From Candidatus Methylomirabilota bacterium (GTDB lineage Bacteria; Methylomirabilota; Methylomirabilia; Rokubacteriales; CSP1-6): DNA of 55,261 nt. Where the stretch lies: the NCBI GenBank assembly GCA_036002485.1, contig DASYTI010000106.1, positions 1-55,261 of the forward strand, given 5' to 3'. This document shows positions 43,648 through 53,764 of the stretch, in pieces (the first letter of the stretch is position 1; every line of letters starts with the position of its first letter). Below the pieces are notes generated by a model, which saw nothing but the letters and a program-made list of their open reading frames with translations, was not told the origin of the DNA and ran no database searches. The position numbers were made by a program, and so were the translations under genes.

Positions 43648-45981
43648 ATGGGCGTGGTGCTGAAGACCGTCGACCGCTACCTGCTGAGAGAGCTCGGCCC
43701 GCCCTTCGTGCTCGCCGTCTGCGTGCTGACCTTCTTCCTCGTCATCGACCGCGTGTACGACCTGACCGATCTCGTCATCACCAAGAACGTTCCCTTCCAC
43801 CTGGTCCTCGGTCTGCTCGCGTTCATGCTCCCGGCCTTCCTCGGCCTGACCTTGCCCATGGCCCTCCTCGTGGCCGTCCTCCTCGTGTCGGGACGCATGG
43901 CCGCCGACATGGAAGTGGCAGCCTTCAAGGCCTCCGGCGTGAGCCCGCTCCGGCTTTTCCGCCCCTTCGTGCTCGCGGCCTGTGTGGTCAGCGCGGTGGT
44001 CGCCTTCGTCACCCTGATCGCCGCCCCCGCGGCCAGTGGGGCCTTCCAGAACCAGCTCTTCCAGATCCTCCAGACCAAGGCCACCACGGGCATCAAGGAG
44101 CGCACGTTCACCGCGTCGTTCAACCAGATGGTCATGTACGTGGAGGACATCAGCGCCTCGCAGATGGCCCTTCGTGGCCTCCTCGTCTCCGACGAGCGCG
44201 ATGCCAAGCTCTCGCGCGTCATCGTGGCCAAGGAGGGACGCCTCTTCACGGACACGAAGCGGCGGCGCGTGACCATGCGCTTCATCGACGGAGTGGTGAG
44301 CGAGACCGACGCCAGCGACGCGAGGCGATTCCGCCTCACCGCCTTCAGCCTGTACGACCTCAACCTCCCGCTCGAGAATCCCCAGAGCGCCGCCCAGCGC
44401 ATCGAGAAGCCCGAGAAGGAGATGACTCTCGAGCAGCTGCGCGCCACCATCGCCGAGCTCGAGCCGCAGGGACAGATCGTGGTCCCCTTCCGCGTCGAGA
44501 TCCAGAAGCGCTTCACCCTGCCCGTGGCCGCTCTCATCTTCGTCATGGTCGGGTTTCCCCTGGGCATCCGCACCTTGCGCGGCGGCCGCACCCTGGCCAT
44601 GGGGTCGAGCCTGGCCATCGTGGTCGGCTACTACGTCATCCACACCTTCCTCGAAGGCCTGGCCCTCCGGCGGCGGCTGCCCGTGACCCTGGCCATGTGG
44701 CTGCCCAATGTCATCTTCGGCGTCGCGGGCCTCGTCCTGCTGTACGGCGCCACCGCGGGTATGCCCCTGTCCTTCACGCGAGTCCTGCTACGGCTCCGCG
44801 CCGCCCTCCCGCGCGTCGTCCGACGGGTGGTCCCCCGGCCTCCGCCCGTCGAGCGGACGCGGCGGGAACCCGCGGGCGCCCGCGGGCCGCGCGCCTCGAC
44901 CTACATCATCGATCGCTATCTCGTCCGCGAGTATCTGACCTTCATCGGGACGGGCGTGGCGGTGGCCGCCGTGCTCATCCTCGTGGTCGATCTCCTCCAG
45001 TACCTCGACAAGTTCCTCCGGGTGAAGCCGCCCTTCCTCTACATCTTCCAGCACCTGCTCTACCGTCTGCCCGGCTCGCTGTACGATGGACTGCCCATCA
45101 TCGTGCTGATCTCGACCGTCTTCCTCTTCCTCTCCCTGACCCAAGCGCGGGAGCTGGACGCCATGAAGGCGGCGGGGATCAGCCTCTACCGCGCCAGCCT
45201 GCCCGTCCTCCTCGTCGCTCTCGCCATCAGCCTCACCTCGGTGGTGCTCCAGGAGACGGTGCTTCCCGTCATCAACAGCAAGGCGGAAGAGGTGGACCGG
45301 ATCAAGATCCGTGGCAACCAGCCCCGTCACCTCCAGCGCCAGACGCAGATCTGGTATCGGTCGTCGGACACCCGCTTCATGCGCATGGAGCTGCTGGACC
45401 CGATCGAGCGCTCGCTCGACGGCCTCCTCGTGGTGGGAATAACCTCCGATTTTCGCCTGGCCGATCGGCTGGACGCGCGCAAGGCGCGCTGGACGGGGGA
45501 GGGATGGGTGCTCTCCGACGGCGTCTCTCGTCACGTGGGGCCGGGCAACCACGTGAGCGCCGACCCCTTTGCCGAGCGCCTCGTCACCATGCCCGAGCAG
45601 ATCAATGACCTGATCCAGGTCCAGCAGGCGCCCGAGACCATGAGCTTCAGAGAGCTCCGGACCTATGTCACGCGGCTCGCGGAGACGGGGCACAACGTCG
45701 GCAAGTATGTCGTCGATCTCTACCGCAAGCTCTCGTTCCCCCTCATCCACGTGATCCTGGCGCTCGTGGCCATCCCGTTCGCCCTGAGCTCGCCCCGGAG
45801 CGGCGGCCGCGCCGTGGGGATCGGCGTGGCCATTCTCATCTCCATCAGCTACTGGGTCATCCACTCCATCGCCATCGCCTTCGCGAAGGCGGAGCTCCTC
45901 CCTCCCCTGCTCGGCGCCTGGACGGCGAACATCGTCTTCGCGGGCGTGGGAGTGGCCTTGTTTCTCCGCGCCCGCACTTAG
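43648..45981 (+). CDS. Fused LptF-LptG lipopolysaccharide-export permease
   Basis: 777 residues encoding two LptF/LptG-type units in one chain. The first (about 1-370) starts VDRYLLRELGPPFVLAVCVLTF and contains MALLVAVLLVSGRMAADMEVAAFKASGVS (near residues 70-100), a periplasmic jelly-roll part and VGFPLGIRTLRGGRTLAMGSSL. A Pro/Arg-rich linker spans about 372-416. The second unit (417-777) restarts with YIIDRYLVREYLTFIGTGVA, TQARELDAMKAAGISLYRASL and IPFALSSPRSGGRAVGIGVAI. LptF and LptG are normally separate proteins forming the LptB2FG transporter that lifts LPS from the inner membrane. No stop or frameshift separates the halves here. Confidence 0.92.
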   Translation: MGVVLKTVDRYLLRELGPPFVLAVCVLTFFLVIDRVYDLTDLVITKNVPFHLVLGLLAFMLPAFLGLTLPMALLVAVLLVSGRMAADMEVAAFKASGVSPLRLFRPFVLAACVVSAVVAFVTLIAAPAASGAFQNQLFQILQTKATTGIKERTFTASFNQMVMYVEDISASQMALRGLLVSDERDAKLSRVIVAKEGRLFTDTKRRRVTMRFIDGVVSETDASDARRFRLTAFSLYDLNLPLENPQSAAQRIEKPEKEMTLEQLRATIAELEPQGQIVVPFRVEIQKRFTLPVAALIFVMVGFPLGIRTLRGGRTLAMGSSLAIVVGYYVIHTFLEGLALRRRLPVTLAMWLPNVIFGVAGLVLLYGATAGMPLSFTRVLLRLRAALPRVVRRVVPRPPPVERTRREPAGARGPRASTYIIDRYLVREYLTFIGTGVAVAAVLILVVDLLQYLDKFLRVKPPFLYIFQHLLYRLPGSLYDGLPIIVLISTVFLFLSLTQARELDAMKAAGISLYRASLPVLLVALAISLTSVVLQETVLPVINSKAEEVDRIKIRGNQPRHLQRQTQIWYRSSDTRFMRMELLDPIERSLDGLLVVGITSDFRLADRLDARKARWTGEGWVLSDGVSRHVGPGNHVSADPFAERLVTMPEQINDLIQVQQAPETMSFRELRTYVTRLAETGHNVGKYVVDLYRKLSFPLIHVILALVAIPFALSSPRSGGRAVGIGVAILISISYWVIHSIAIAFAKAELLPPLLGAWTANIVFAGVGVALFLRART

Positions 45982-46038
45982 CCCCCGAAGTGTTTTCCAG
46001 CGCACATCTCAGGCGGCTCAAAAGGGTCCAGATGCGAG

Positions 46039-46154
46039 GCGGCGAGCGCCGCGGCCCCCGAGGCGTGATTCTCACTCACTCAGCCCTCGCCTCGTGGCTC
46101 CGCCCCTCAGCTCGAAATGCCACGTACGTTGAGGGGCGCCGCGGCGCTCGCCGC
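46039..46154. repeat. Nested palindrome between lptFG and the UPF0182 gene
   Basis: A perfect 17-base inverted repeat (46039-46055, GCGGCGAGCGCCGCGGC, and its complement at 46138-46154) encloses 82 bases with dispersed repeat copy D at its centre. It lies in the 204-base gap of two convergent genes, so it may form a large terminal hairpin in both transcripts. Confidence 0.7.
46078..46116 (-). repeat. Dispersed repeat copy D
   Basis: On the minus strand a 39-base unit, TTCGAGCTGAGGGGC to GAGGCGAGGGCTGAGT, matching copy A at 35 of 39 positions although they are 30 kb apart and in opposite orientation. Confidence 0.8.
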
Positions 46155-46185
46155 ACTCCCGCAGATGGGCCTTTTTCAGCCGCCG

Positions 46186-48906
46186 CTACCGAGCGTCGCG
46201 GAGCTGGCGGAGAAGGGCCTCGAGCTCCTTTTGCGCCTGGCCATAGGCCGACCAGTCGCCCCTCTTGATCGCCTCCTGCCCCCGCTGCCAGGCCTCCCAG
46301 GCCCTCTGGACGAGTCCGGCCAGCGCGCCCGACACGACCGGAGTCGGCCGGCCGTCCGGGCTCTTGGCCGCGGGCGCGTCATCGCCACGCACCCGCCCGC
46401 CGAAGATGCGCTGGAGGGATTGCTCGAGGGTGGGTTCCATGGCGATCTGATTGCCGAAGGCGACGATGACCCGGCGGAGCTCGGGCAGCGCCCCCTGCTC
46501 GGCAGAGAGGTAGAGGGGCTGAACGTAGATCAGCGATTCCTCAATGGGGATGGCGAGCAGTGAGCCTCGCAGCACGCGCGAGCCCTGCTGGTTCCAGAGC
46601 GAGATCTGCTGCGAGATGACGGGATCCTGATTGATCCGCGCGTCGACCTGGCGCGGGCCATAGACGAGCTTCTGCTTGGGGAAGATGTACACGACCAGCC
46701 CGCCATAGTTCGGCGCGTCCATCCGCGCCCCCATGATGGCGATCATGTTGTCGCGCCGCGCCGGGTTGAAGCCGGAAAGCAGGACGAACTCCTCCCGCTT
46801 CTCCCCGGGCAGCCGCATGATGGTGAAGTAGGGCTCGATCTCCCGGTCGCGCCCTTCCTGCTGCAGGCGCGGGATGCTCCAGAGATCCTCCTTGTTGTAG
46901 AAGACCTGGGGGTCCTGCATGTGGTAGGTGCCATAGAGCTTCGCCTGGATCCGGAAGAGGTCCTCCGGGTACCGGATGTGGGCGCGAAGATTCTGAGGCA
47001 TCTGCTCGAGCGGCTTGAAGAGCCCGGGGAAGGCCCGCGCGAAGGTGCGGATCAAGGGATCCTTCTCATCCGCGATGTAGTACGCCACGGTGCCGTCGAA
47101 GGCATCCACGGTCGCCTTGACCGAGTTGCGGATGTAGTTGATGGGGCCTTCGGGCTGCGCGAATGGATAGCGGTCCGTGACCGTGTAGGCGTCCACCATC
47201 CAGATGAGACGCCCCTCGTCCGTGATGACGAGGTAGGGGTCGTGATCGAAGCGGAGGAAGGGGGCGACCTGACGGACGCGCTCGCCTACCCTACGGTAGA
47301 GCATGATCCGGCTCTCCGCCGAGATGTCGTCGGAGAGGAGGATCTTGATCTCGCCGAAGCGGATGGCGAAGGCGAGCTTGCGGAGAAAGCCCCCCACGGG
47401 AATGCCGCCCCGGCCATCGTACCGGGTGTACACGTTCTGATCGCCGGACGGATAGTTCAGCTCCTGCGACTTGGTGCGCACGATCGCATACTCGTTGCTG
47501 AGCTCTCCGTAGTAGATCTCCGGCCGGGTGATCTTGGGCACCCCGCCTTTGACCACCGGCGGGATGTCCTGCACGAAGAGATCGGGCAGCCCTTCCGGGG
47601 TGATGCGGTTGACGGGCCCGGCCACCAGCCCAAAGCCGTGGGTGAAGGTCAGGTGCTCGTTGATCCAGACCCGGCTCGGGAGGTGCGCGTAGGACATCTC
47701 CCGCGCGGAGAGCATGATCTGCCGGAGCTCGCCGTTGAGGGTGTAGCGGTCCACGTCCACGTCGGCGAACTTGTAGTAGGTCCGGATCTCCTGGAGCTGG
47801 GCGAAGCTCGTGAGGAGCGGCCGATGGTCCCAGAGCCGGATGTTCTTGATGGTGAGGCTGTTGCGGTCGAGGGCGGCCGCGGTCAGCCGATCCTCGGCGG
47901 GAAAATCCTGCTCCTTGATCGCGTCGAGACCGTAGGCCTGCCGTGTCATCCGGATATTGTGTTTGATGTACGGCCGCTCGGCTTCGAGCTCGTTCGGCGT
48001 CACCTGCAAGCGCTGGAGGAGGGCTGGGTAGATGCCGAGCCCACCGACCCAGACCACGGCGAGCACGACCAGGCCCGCCACCAGGAAGCCCCAGCCCCCG
48101 CGCCCGATCTGGAGCACGCAGGCCGCCGCGCACAGGAGCGCGATGGCGGCGAGGGCGCCGAGGGCCGGAAGGGAGGCGTGGACGTCGGTGTAGGAGGCGC
48201 CGAAGACCACCCCGCGCGGCGAATAGAGAAGCTCGTAGCGGTCGAGCCAGAAGCCGACGGATCGGAGAACAAGAGCCAGCGCGGCCAGGCCCAGGAGGTG
48301 AGTGCGAGCGCCCACGGCCATCCGGGGTCCCTGGGCCGTGAGGACCAGGCTTCGCAGCAGCACGTAGGTGGCGATGCTCAGGACGAGAGTGCCGACGACG
48401 AGGGTGAGGGCACCACTGTAGATGAAGCGCCAGAGGGGCAGCTCGAAGACGAAGAAGGACAGGTCGCGACCGAAGAGCGGATCCGCCACCCCGAAGGGGG
48501 TGGCATTGAGATAGCGCAGGAGCATGTCCCAGGAGGCGCTGGCCCTGATACCGGAGAGGAGGGCGATGACGGCCACCGCGGGCACGAGCAGGCGCCGGAT
48601 CAAGGGCTCGAGGACGGCGCGTCCGGGCAGCCCGAGCTGATCGTCGAGCTCCCACAGCACGTCGGGAGCCGCGGTGCGCGCGGCCATCCAGAGATTGGCG
48701 TAGAGGAAGGCGAAGACGATGCCCCCCGCGCCCAGCACGAGCCAGCCCCGCAGGGTCAGGACGGTCGTGAAGACCTGGGTGAAGCCGACCTCACCGTACC
48801 AGAGCCAGTCCGTGTAGAGCGGGACGGCCTGGCCGACGCCGGCGAGGACGATGAAGGCCAGGAAGAGCCACAAGCCCAAACGCGGAGGACGCTGTCCTGT
48901 CGCCAA
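46186..48906 (-). CDS. UPF0182 family membrane protein
   Basis: 906 residues, read from TTG 48906; GGAGG lies nine bases upstream and no ATG or GTG gives a better start. Residues 1-300 hold about seven membrane helices (LGLWLFLAFIVLAGVGQAVP, WLVLGAGGIVFAFLYANLWM and later ones). The large soluble part is typical of PF03699: YIKHNIRMTRQAYGLD, DRNSLTIKNIRLWDHRPLL, INEHLTFTHGFGLVAGPVNR, GELSNEYAIV and LYRRVGERVRQVAPFLRFDHDPYLVI (over successive segments). A helical tail, WEAWQRGQEAIKRGDWSAYG, ends it. The family function is unknown; it is broadly found in actinobacteria, cyanobacteria and others. Confidence 0.93.
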   Translation of the reverse strand: MATGQRPPRLGLWLFLAFIVLAGVGQAVPLYTDWLWYGEVGFTQVFTTVLTLRGWLVLGAGGIVFAFLYANLWMAARTAAPDVLWELDDQLGLPGRAVLEPLIRRLLVPAVAVIALLSGIRASASWDMLLRYLNATPFGVADPLFGRDLSFFVFELPLWRFIYSGALTLVVGTLVLSIATYVLLRSLVLTAQGPRMAVGARTHLLGLAALALVLRSVGFWLDRYELLYSPRGVVFGASYTDVHASLPALGALAAIALLCAAACVLQIGRGGWGFLVAGLVVLAVVWVGGLGIYPALLQRLQVTPNELEAERPYIKHNIRMTRQAYGLDAIKEQDFPAEDRLTAAALDRNSLTIKNIRLWDHRPLLTSFAQLQEIRTYYKFADVDVDRYTLNGELRQIMLSAREMSYAHLPSRVWINEHLTFTHGFGLVAGPVNRITPEGLPDLFVQDIPPVVKGGVPKITRPEIYYGELSNEYAIVRTKSQELNYPSGDQNVYTRYDGRGGIPVGGFLRKLAFAIRFGEIKILLSDDISAESRIMLYRRVGERVRQVAPFLRFDHDPYLVITDEGRLIWMVDAYTVTDRYPFAQPEGPINYIRNSVKATVDAFDGTVAYYIADEKDPLIRTFARAFPGLFKPLEQMPQNLRAHIRYPEDLFRIQAKLYGTYHMQDPQVFYNKEDLWSIPRLQQEGRDREIEPYFTIMRLPGEKREEFVLLSGFNPARRDNMIAIMGARMDAPNYGGLVVYIFPKQKLVYGPRQVDARINQDPVISQQISLWNQQGSRVLRGSLLAIPIEESLIYVQPLYLSAEQGALPELRRVIVAFGNQIAMEPTLEQSLQRIFGGRVRGDDAPAAKSPDGRPTPVVSGALAGLVQRAWEAWQRGQEAIKRGDWSAYGQAQKELEALLRQLRDAR

Positions 48907-48920
48907 GGAGGAGGACCTCC

Positions 48921-48950
48921 GGCTCCCGGATGAGGGAAATCCCGGGAGCC
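48921..48950. terminator. Stem-loop between ahcY and the UPF0182 gene
   Basis: GGCTCCCGG (48921-48929) pairs perfectly with CCGGGAGCC (48942-48950) around a 12-base loop. It follows the ahcY stop by some 20 bases and has no T-run. It may end the metK-ahcY transcript or reduce read-through. Confidence 0.45.
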
Positions 48951-48972
48951 ACGCTGTCGAAAAGGACCGGCG

Positions 48973-50355
<1,383 letters not shown>

Positions 50356-51507
50356 TCAGATGCCCGCGTCGTCCCGCAGGTCCTTGACCCGGTTGGTTTG
50401 CTCCCAGGTGAACTCGGGCTCGGTCCGGCCGAAGTGGCCGAAGGCCGCCGTCTTGTGATAGATCGGCCGCCGAAGGTCCAGGTACTTGATGATGCCGATG
50501 GGGGTGAAGTCGAAGTGACGACGGACCATCTGTTCGAGCTTGGCATTCGTCACCTTGCCCGTGCCGAAGGTCTCGACCATGACGGACACGGGCTCGGCGA
50601 CCCCGATGGCATAGGCGACCTGCACCTGCGCGCGCTCGGCCAGCCCCGCCGCCACGATGTTCTTGGCCACGTGCCGCGCCATGTAGCATGCCGATCGGTC
50701 CACCTTCGTCGGGTCCTTGCCGGAAAACGCGCCCCCGCCGTGCGGGCAGGAGCCGCCATAGGTGTCCACGATGATCTTGCGTCCCGTGAGGCCCGTGTCG
50801 CCCATGGGTCCGCCGGTGACGAAACGCCCCGTCGGATTGATGTGGTACGTGACCTTCTTGGGATCGATCAGGTGCTTGGGTACGGTGGGCAGGACGACGT
50901 GCTCGATGATGTCCTTCCTGATCTTCTCGAGGCTCGCGTCGGGACCGTGCTGGGTGGAGATGACCACCGTCTCCACGCTCACGGGCTTGCCGTCGGCATA
51001 GCGCACCGACACCTGGCTCTTGCCGTCGGGGCGGAGGTAGTCGAGGGCGCCGCTGCGGCGCACCTGGGAGAGCCGCTGCACCAGCTTGTGCGCCAGCATG
51101 ATGGGCAGCGGCATCAGCTCCTCGGTCTCCGTGCAGGCATAGCCGAACATGAGCCCCTGATCGCCCGCGCCCAGCTTGTCCACGCCCATGGCGATGTCGC
51201 TGGACTGCTCGTCGATGGCCGTGATGACGCCGCAGGTTTCGAAATCGAAGCCGAACTTGGCCCGCGTATATCCGACGCCCTTGATGGTCTCGCGGGCGAT
51301 CTTCGGGATGTCCACGTAGCAGGAGGTCGTGATCTCACCCGCCACCACCACGAGGCCCGTCGTGAGCAGGGTCTCGCAGGCCACGCGCCCGGTGGGATCC
51401 TGCCTCAGGATCGCGTCGAGCACGGCGTCCGAGATCTGATCAGCGATCTTATCGGGATGTCCCTCGGTCACCGACTCCGAGGTGAACAGATATTCCTCAC
51501 GCGCCAT
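50356..51507 (-). CDS. metK: S-adenosylmethionine synthase
   Basis: 383 residues; GGGAGG lies six bases before ATG 51507. Signature segments: [24 protein letters not shown] at the N-terminus, [23 protein letters not shown] around residue 118, and the phosphate loop [22 protein letters not shown]. The C-terminal [12 protein letters not shown] region is also typical. It makes SAM from methionine and ATP. Its product's spent form is handled by AhcY, encoded next. The 5' leader contains two hairpins and might be regulatory. Confidence 0.97.
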   Translation of the reverse strand: MAREEYLFTSESVTEGHPDKIADQISDAVLDAILRQDPTGRVACETLLTTGLVVVAGEITTSCYVDIPKIARETIKGVGYTRAKFGFDFETCGVITAIDEQSSDIAMGVDKLGAGDQGLMFGYACTETEELMPLPIMLAHKLVQRLSQVRRSGALDYLRPDGKSQVSVRYADGKPVSVETVVISTQHGPDASLEKIRKDIIEHVVLPTVPKHLIDPKKVTYHINPTGRFVTGGPMGDTGLTGRKIIVDTYGGSCPHGGGAFSGKDPTKVDRSACYMARHVAKNIVAAGLAERAQVQVAYAIGVAEPVSVMVETFGTGKVTNAKLEQMVRRHFDFTPIGIIKYLDLRRPIYHKTAAFGHFGRTEPEFTWEQTNRVKDLRDDAGI

Positions 51508-51530
51508 CGTCGTCCTCCCGTCAATTTGGT

Positions 51531-51578
51531 CACTGCCCGGGGGCAGTGGTGACTACTTCGTCCGCCCGGATTCGGACG
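51531..51578 (-). promoter_or_regulatory. metK 5' leader with two hairpins
   Basis: In transcript order: CGTCCG/CGGACG with an eight-base loop (51578-51559), then CACTGCC/GGCAGTG with a four-base loop (51548-51531), then the Shine-Dalgarno site. An alternative pairing of GTCAC with GTGAC would enlarge the second stem. No recognised SAM riboswitch class could be matched by eye. Confidence 0.45.
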
Positions 51579-51588
51579 TACTCACGCG

Positions 51589-51617
51589 AGGTTAGCATGG
51601 TCCCCGACAGCGCTCAA
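51589..51617 (-). promoter_or_regulatory. Possible metK promoter
   Basis: On the minus strand TTGAGC (51617-51612), 17 bases, TAACCT (51594-51589). It lies in the gap after the GH57 stop and about 80 bases before the metK ATG. The -10 resembles that proposed for miaB (TAACGT). Confidence 0.4.
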
Positions 51618-51631
51618 GCGAAATGCCGTCG

Positions 51632-53764
51632 TCAGGCCGACCCGCGCGCGCCACGGGGAGCTCCCCGCGGCCGCACGCTCGGCGCGATGGTGACGAAGCC
51701 CCCCCACGAGCTTCCCTTCGCCAAGGTCACGGGCCAACTCAGGAGCAACGCCGAGCCCTGGTAAATGCGCTCGAAGCCGCTCTCGGAAAGCGACACCGTC
51801 TCGATGGGCGCCCAGCCGACATGCCCACCCGGAGACCACTGGAGGGCGATCTCGCCGCCTATCCACTCGTCCACGAGGGTGAGGGCCACCGCGCCGTCGA
51901 GCGCGCCGCGCGAGCCCAGCGACGGTCTGTCGGGGGCGCCGTAGTAACGCCCCTCGGCGTCTCCCGCGGTGAGGGTGAGATTGAGCTGGACGGCCCATCG
52001 CCCCTCGAGCGGGTCTTCGCCGTGCCAGTAAAGCCGGTATTCCGCGCGCACCTCCGCGAGCGATGCGCCGATGGTGACGCGCTTCTCCACGCGAAGGGGC
52101 AGGCCGTCGGGCGCTTCGAGATCGAGGGCCGCTTCGAAGGCTGTCTCCGTGGAGAACACCCGCGCGTGGAATGCCCGCTCTCCGAGGGCGAGCCGGGCCC
52201 CGGACCATGGGTTGAGCGGGTCGGGCGCCTCGGCGGAGGAAAAGAACCCATCCATCAGCGAAGCGCGGCGCCAGGGATCATAATCAAGGAGCCTCTGAAG
52301 ACCCTCCTCCTTGACCGTGGGCGCCGCGTGGATGGTTTTGGCCCCGGTGATGTCCGCCGCCTCCAGCCTGTCCTTGACGAGGCCGTGATAGGCCTCCGGC
52401 CGCCGCGTGAAGACGGCCGCCACGTCGAGATCGAGAGGGCGAAAGGCGAGCTCGCTCACCGTCCCCCCCGCCTCGGGGCGGAGGGTGACCGCGAGCTCCC
52501 GGGTGCGCACGCGGATCTCCTCGCGCCCGTCGCCGTCGATGTCCTCGCGCGCCCACTCCACGGCCCTCCTCGCCGCCGCCTCGTCCAGCCGGCGCTCCGC
52601 CGCCACCAGCGCGCTCCTCACGGCGCGGCGGAGGTGGGGCAGATAGCAGCCGCCGAAAACGCCGTGCCAGTAGGCGTCATTGGCCTGGCTGCGCCAGAGA
52701 TCCTCTCGCGCGGCCTGCAGGCGCGGGTCGTCCGGGCGAGCCCGCAGCGCCTCGTGGAGACGGCGCGACAGGGCGAGCATGATTCCATAGGCATCGCCCA
52801 TCTCCGGATACTTCACGAGAAAGTTGCGCCAGAAGCCGCCGCGCAGCAGCCGCGCCAGACGAGGGCCGTCGGGCAGCGCCTCCAGCCGGCGACGTGTCTC
52901 TTCGAGCTCCTGCGCGGCCGCCGCGGGCAGCGCCCACTCGCCCATTTCCGTGTAGGAGGCCGTGGGCAGGTAGACGCGGCCGGCCGGGGGCGCCGCGTCG
53001 AGCCATCCGGAAAAGGTCGACATCTGGAGCCGCGGCGCGGCCACCAGCGCCTCGAAGAATCTCGGGAGCCAGCGCTCTCCGTAGGCGAGATGGTGCGTGC
53101 CCGGCCACACCCCGAACTTCTCGCCGTCGTCGAACAGGGTCAGCGCTCCCGCGCCGCGCCGTGACTCGAGGTAGCCGAGGGCGTCTTCGGGTGGGGAGAA
53201 GGGCACGAGGTAACGGAGGCGCTGGCTGATGGGAAAGACGGCGAGCCGATCGCCCTGCTCCTCGGTCAGGTAGTAGCCGCCCAGGGACTCGGGCTCGAGC
53301 CCGGCCAGGGCGAAGTGGGCGTCGTCGAGCACGACGAACTCCACGCCGGCGCGACGGAGGATGCGCGGGAGCTGGGGCTCCCACACGCGCTCGGCCAGCC
53401 ACACCCCCCGCGCGCGCGCCCCGAAATTGGCGCGGAGGAACTCGGTCAGGGCCTGGATCTGCCCGACCTTGTCCTCATCGGGCAGCATGGCCAGGATGGG
53501 CTCGTAGAACCCCCCCGTCAGGAGCTCGACACGTCCCTCGGCCGCGAGCCGTCCCAGCAGATCGAAGGTCGCCGTCGCCCGCTCCCGCAGAAAGGCGAGC
53601 AGGCCGCCCGAGCAGTGGACGGCCACCACCATGCCCTCGACGGCCCCCGCCGCTTCGAGGAAGGGATGATAGGCCTGGGCGGCCGCCTCCAGGACGACCG
53701 AGTCGAAGTTGCCGACGGGCTGATGATTGTGAACGCCGAAGAGGAAGCGGAGGTCCTCACTCAC
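51632..53764 (-). CDS. GH57 family 4-alpha-glucanotransferase/alpha-amylase-like protein
   Basis: 710 residues from GTG 53764, which overlaps the rapZ stop region by eight bases. The N-terminal GH57 barrel starts LRFLFGVHNHQPVGNF (the HQP motif). The catalytic Glu is at about 125 in GVWLAERVWEPQLP, and the catalytic Asp at 212/213 in LFDDGEKFGVWPGTHH. Both match the positions known in the Thermococcus litoralis enzyme (E123, D214). The C-terminal half, starting near residue 400, is the DUF1926-type beta-sandwich (TVSELAFRPLDLDVAAVFTRR, DGFFSSAEAP). Such enzymes cut and transfer alpha-1,4-glucan chains in the cytoplasm, as in glycogen use. Confidence 0.92.
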   Translation of the reverse strand: MSEDLRFLFGVHNHQPVGNFDSVVLEAAAQAYHPFLEAAGAVEGMVVAVHCSGGLLAFLRERATATFDLLGRLAAEGRVELLTGGFYEPILAMLPDEDKVGQIQALTEFLRANFGARARGVWLAERVWEPQLPRILRRAGVEFVVLDDAHFALAGLEPESLGGYYLTEEQGDRLAVFPISQRLRYLVPFSPPEDALGYLESRRGAGALTLFDDGEKFGVWPGTHHLAYGERWLPRFFEALVAAPRLQMSTFSGWLDAAPPAGRVYLPTASYTEMGEWALPAAAAQELEETRRRLEALPDGPRLARLLRGGFWRNFLVKYPEMGDAYGIMLALSRRLHEALRARPDDPRLQAAREDLWRSQANDAYWHGVFGGCYLPHLRRAVRSALVAAERRLDEAAARRAVEWAREDIDGDGREEIRVRTRELAVTLRPEAGGTVSELAFRPLDLDVAAVFTRRPEAYHGLVKDRLEAADITGAKTIHAAPTVKEEGLQRLLDYDPWRRASLMDGFFSSAEAPDPLNPWSGARLALGERAFHARVFSTETAFEAALDLEAPDGLPLRVEKRVTIGASLAEVRAEYRLYWHGEDPLEGRWAVQLNLTLTAGDAEGRYYGAPDRPSLGSRGALDGAVALTLVDEWIGGEIALQWSPGGHVGWAPIETVSLSESGFERIYQGSALLLSWPVTLAKGSSWGGFVTIAPSVRPRGAPRGARGSA

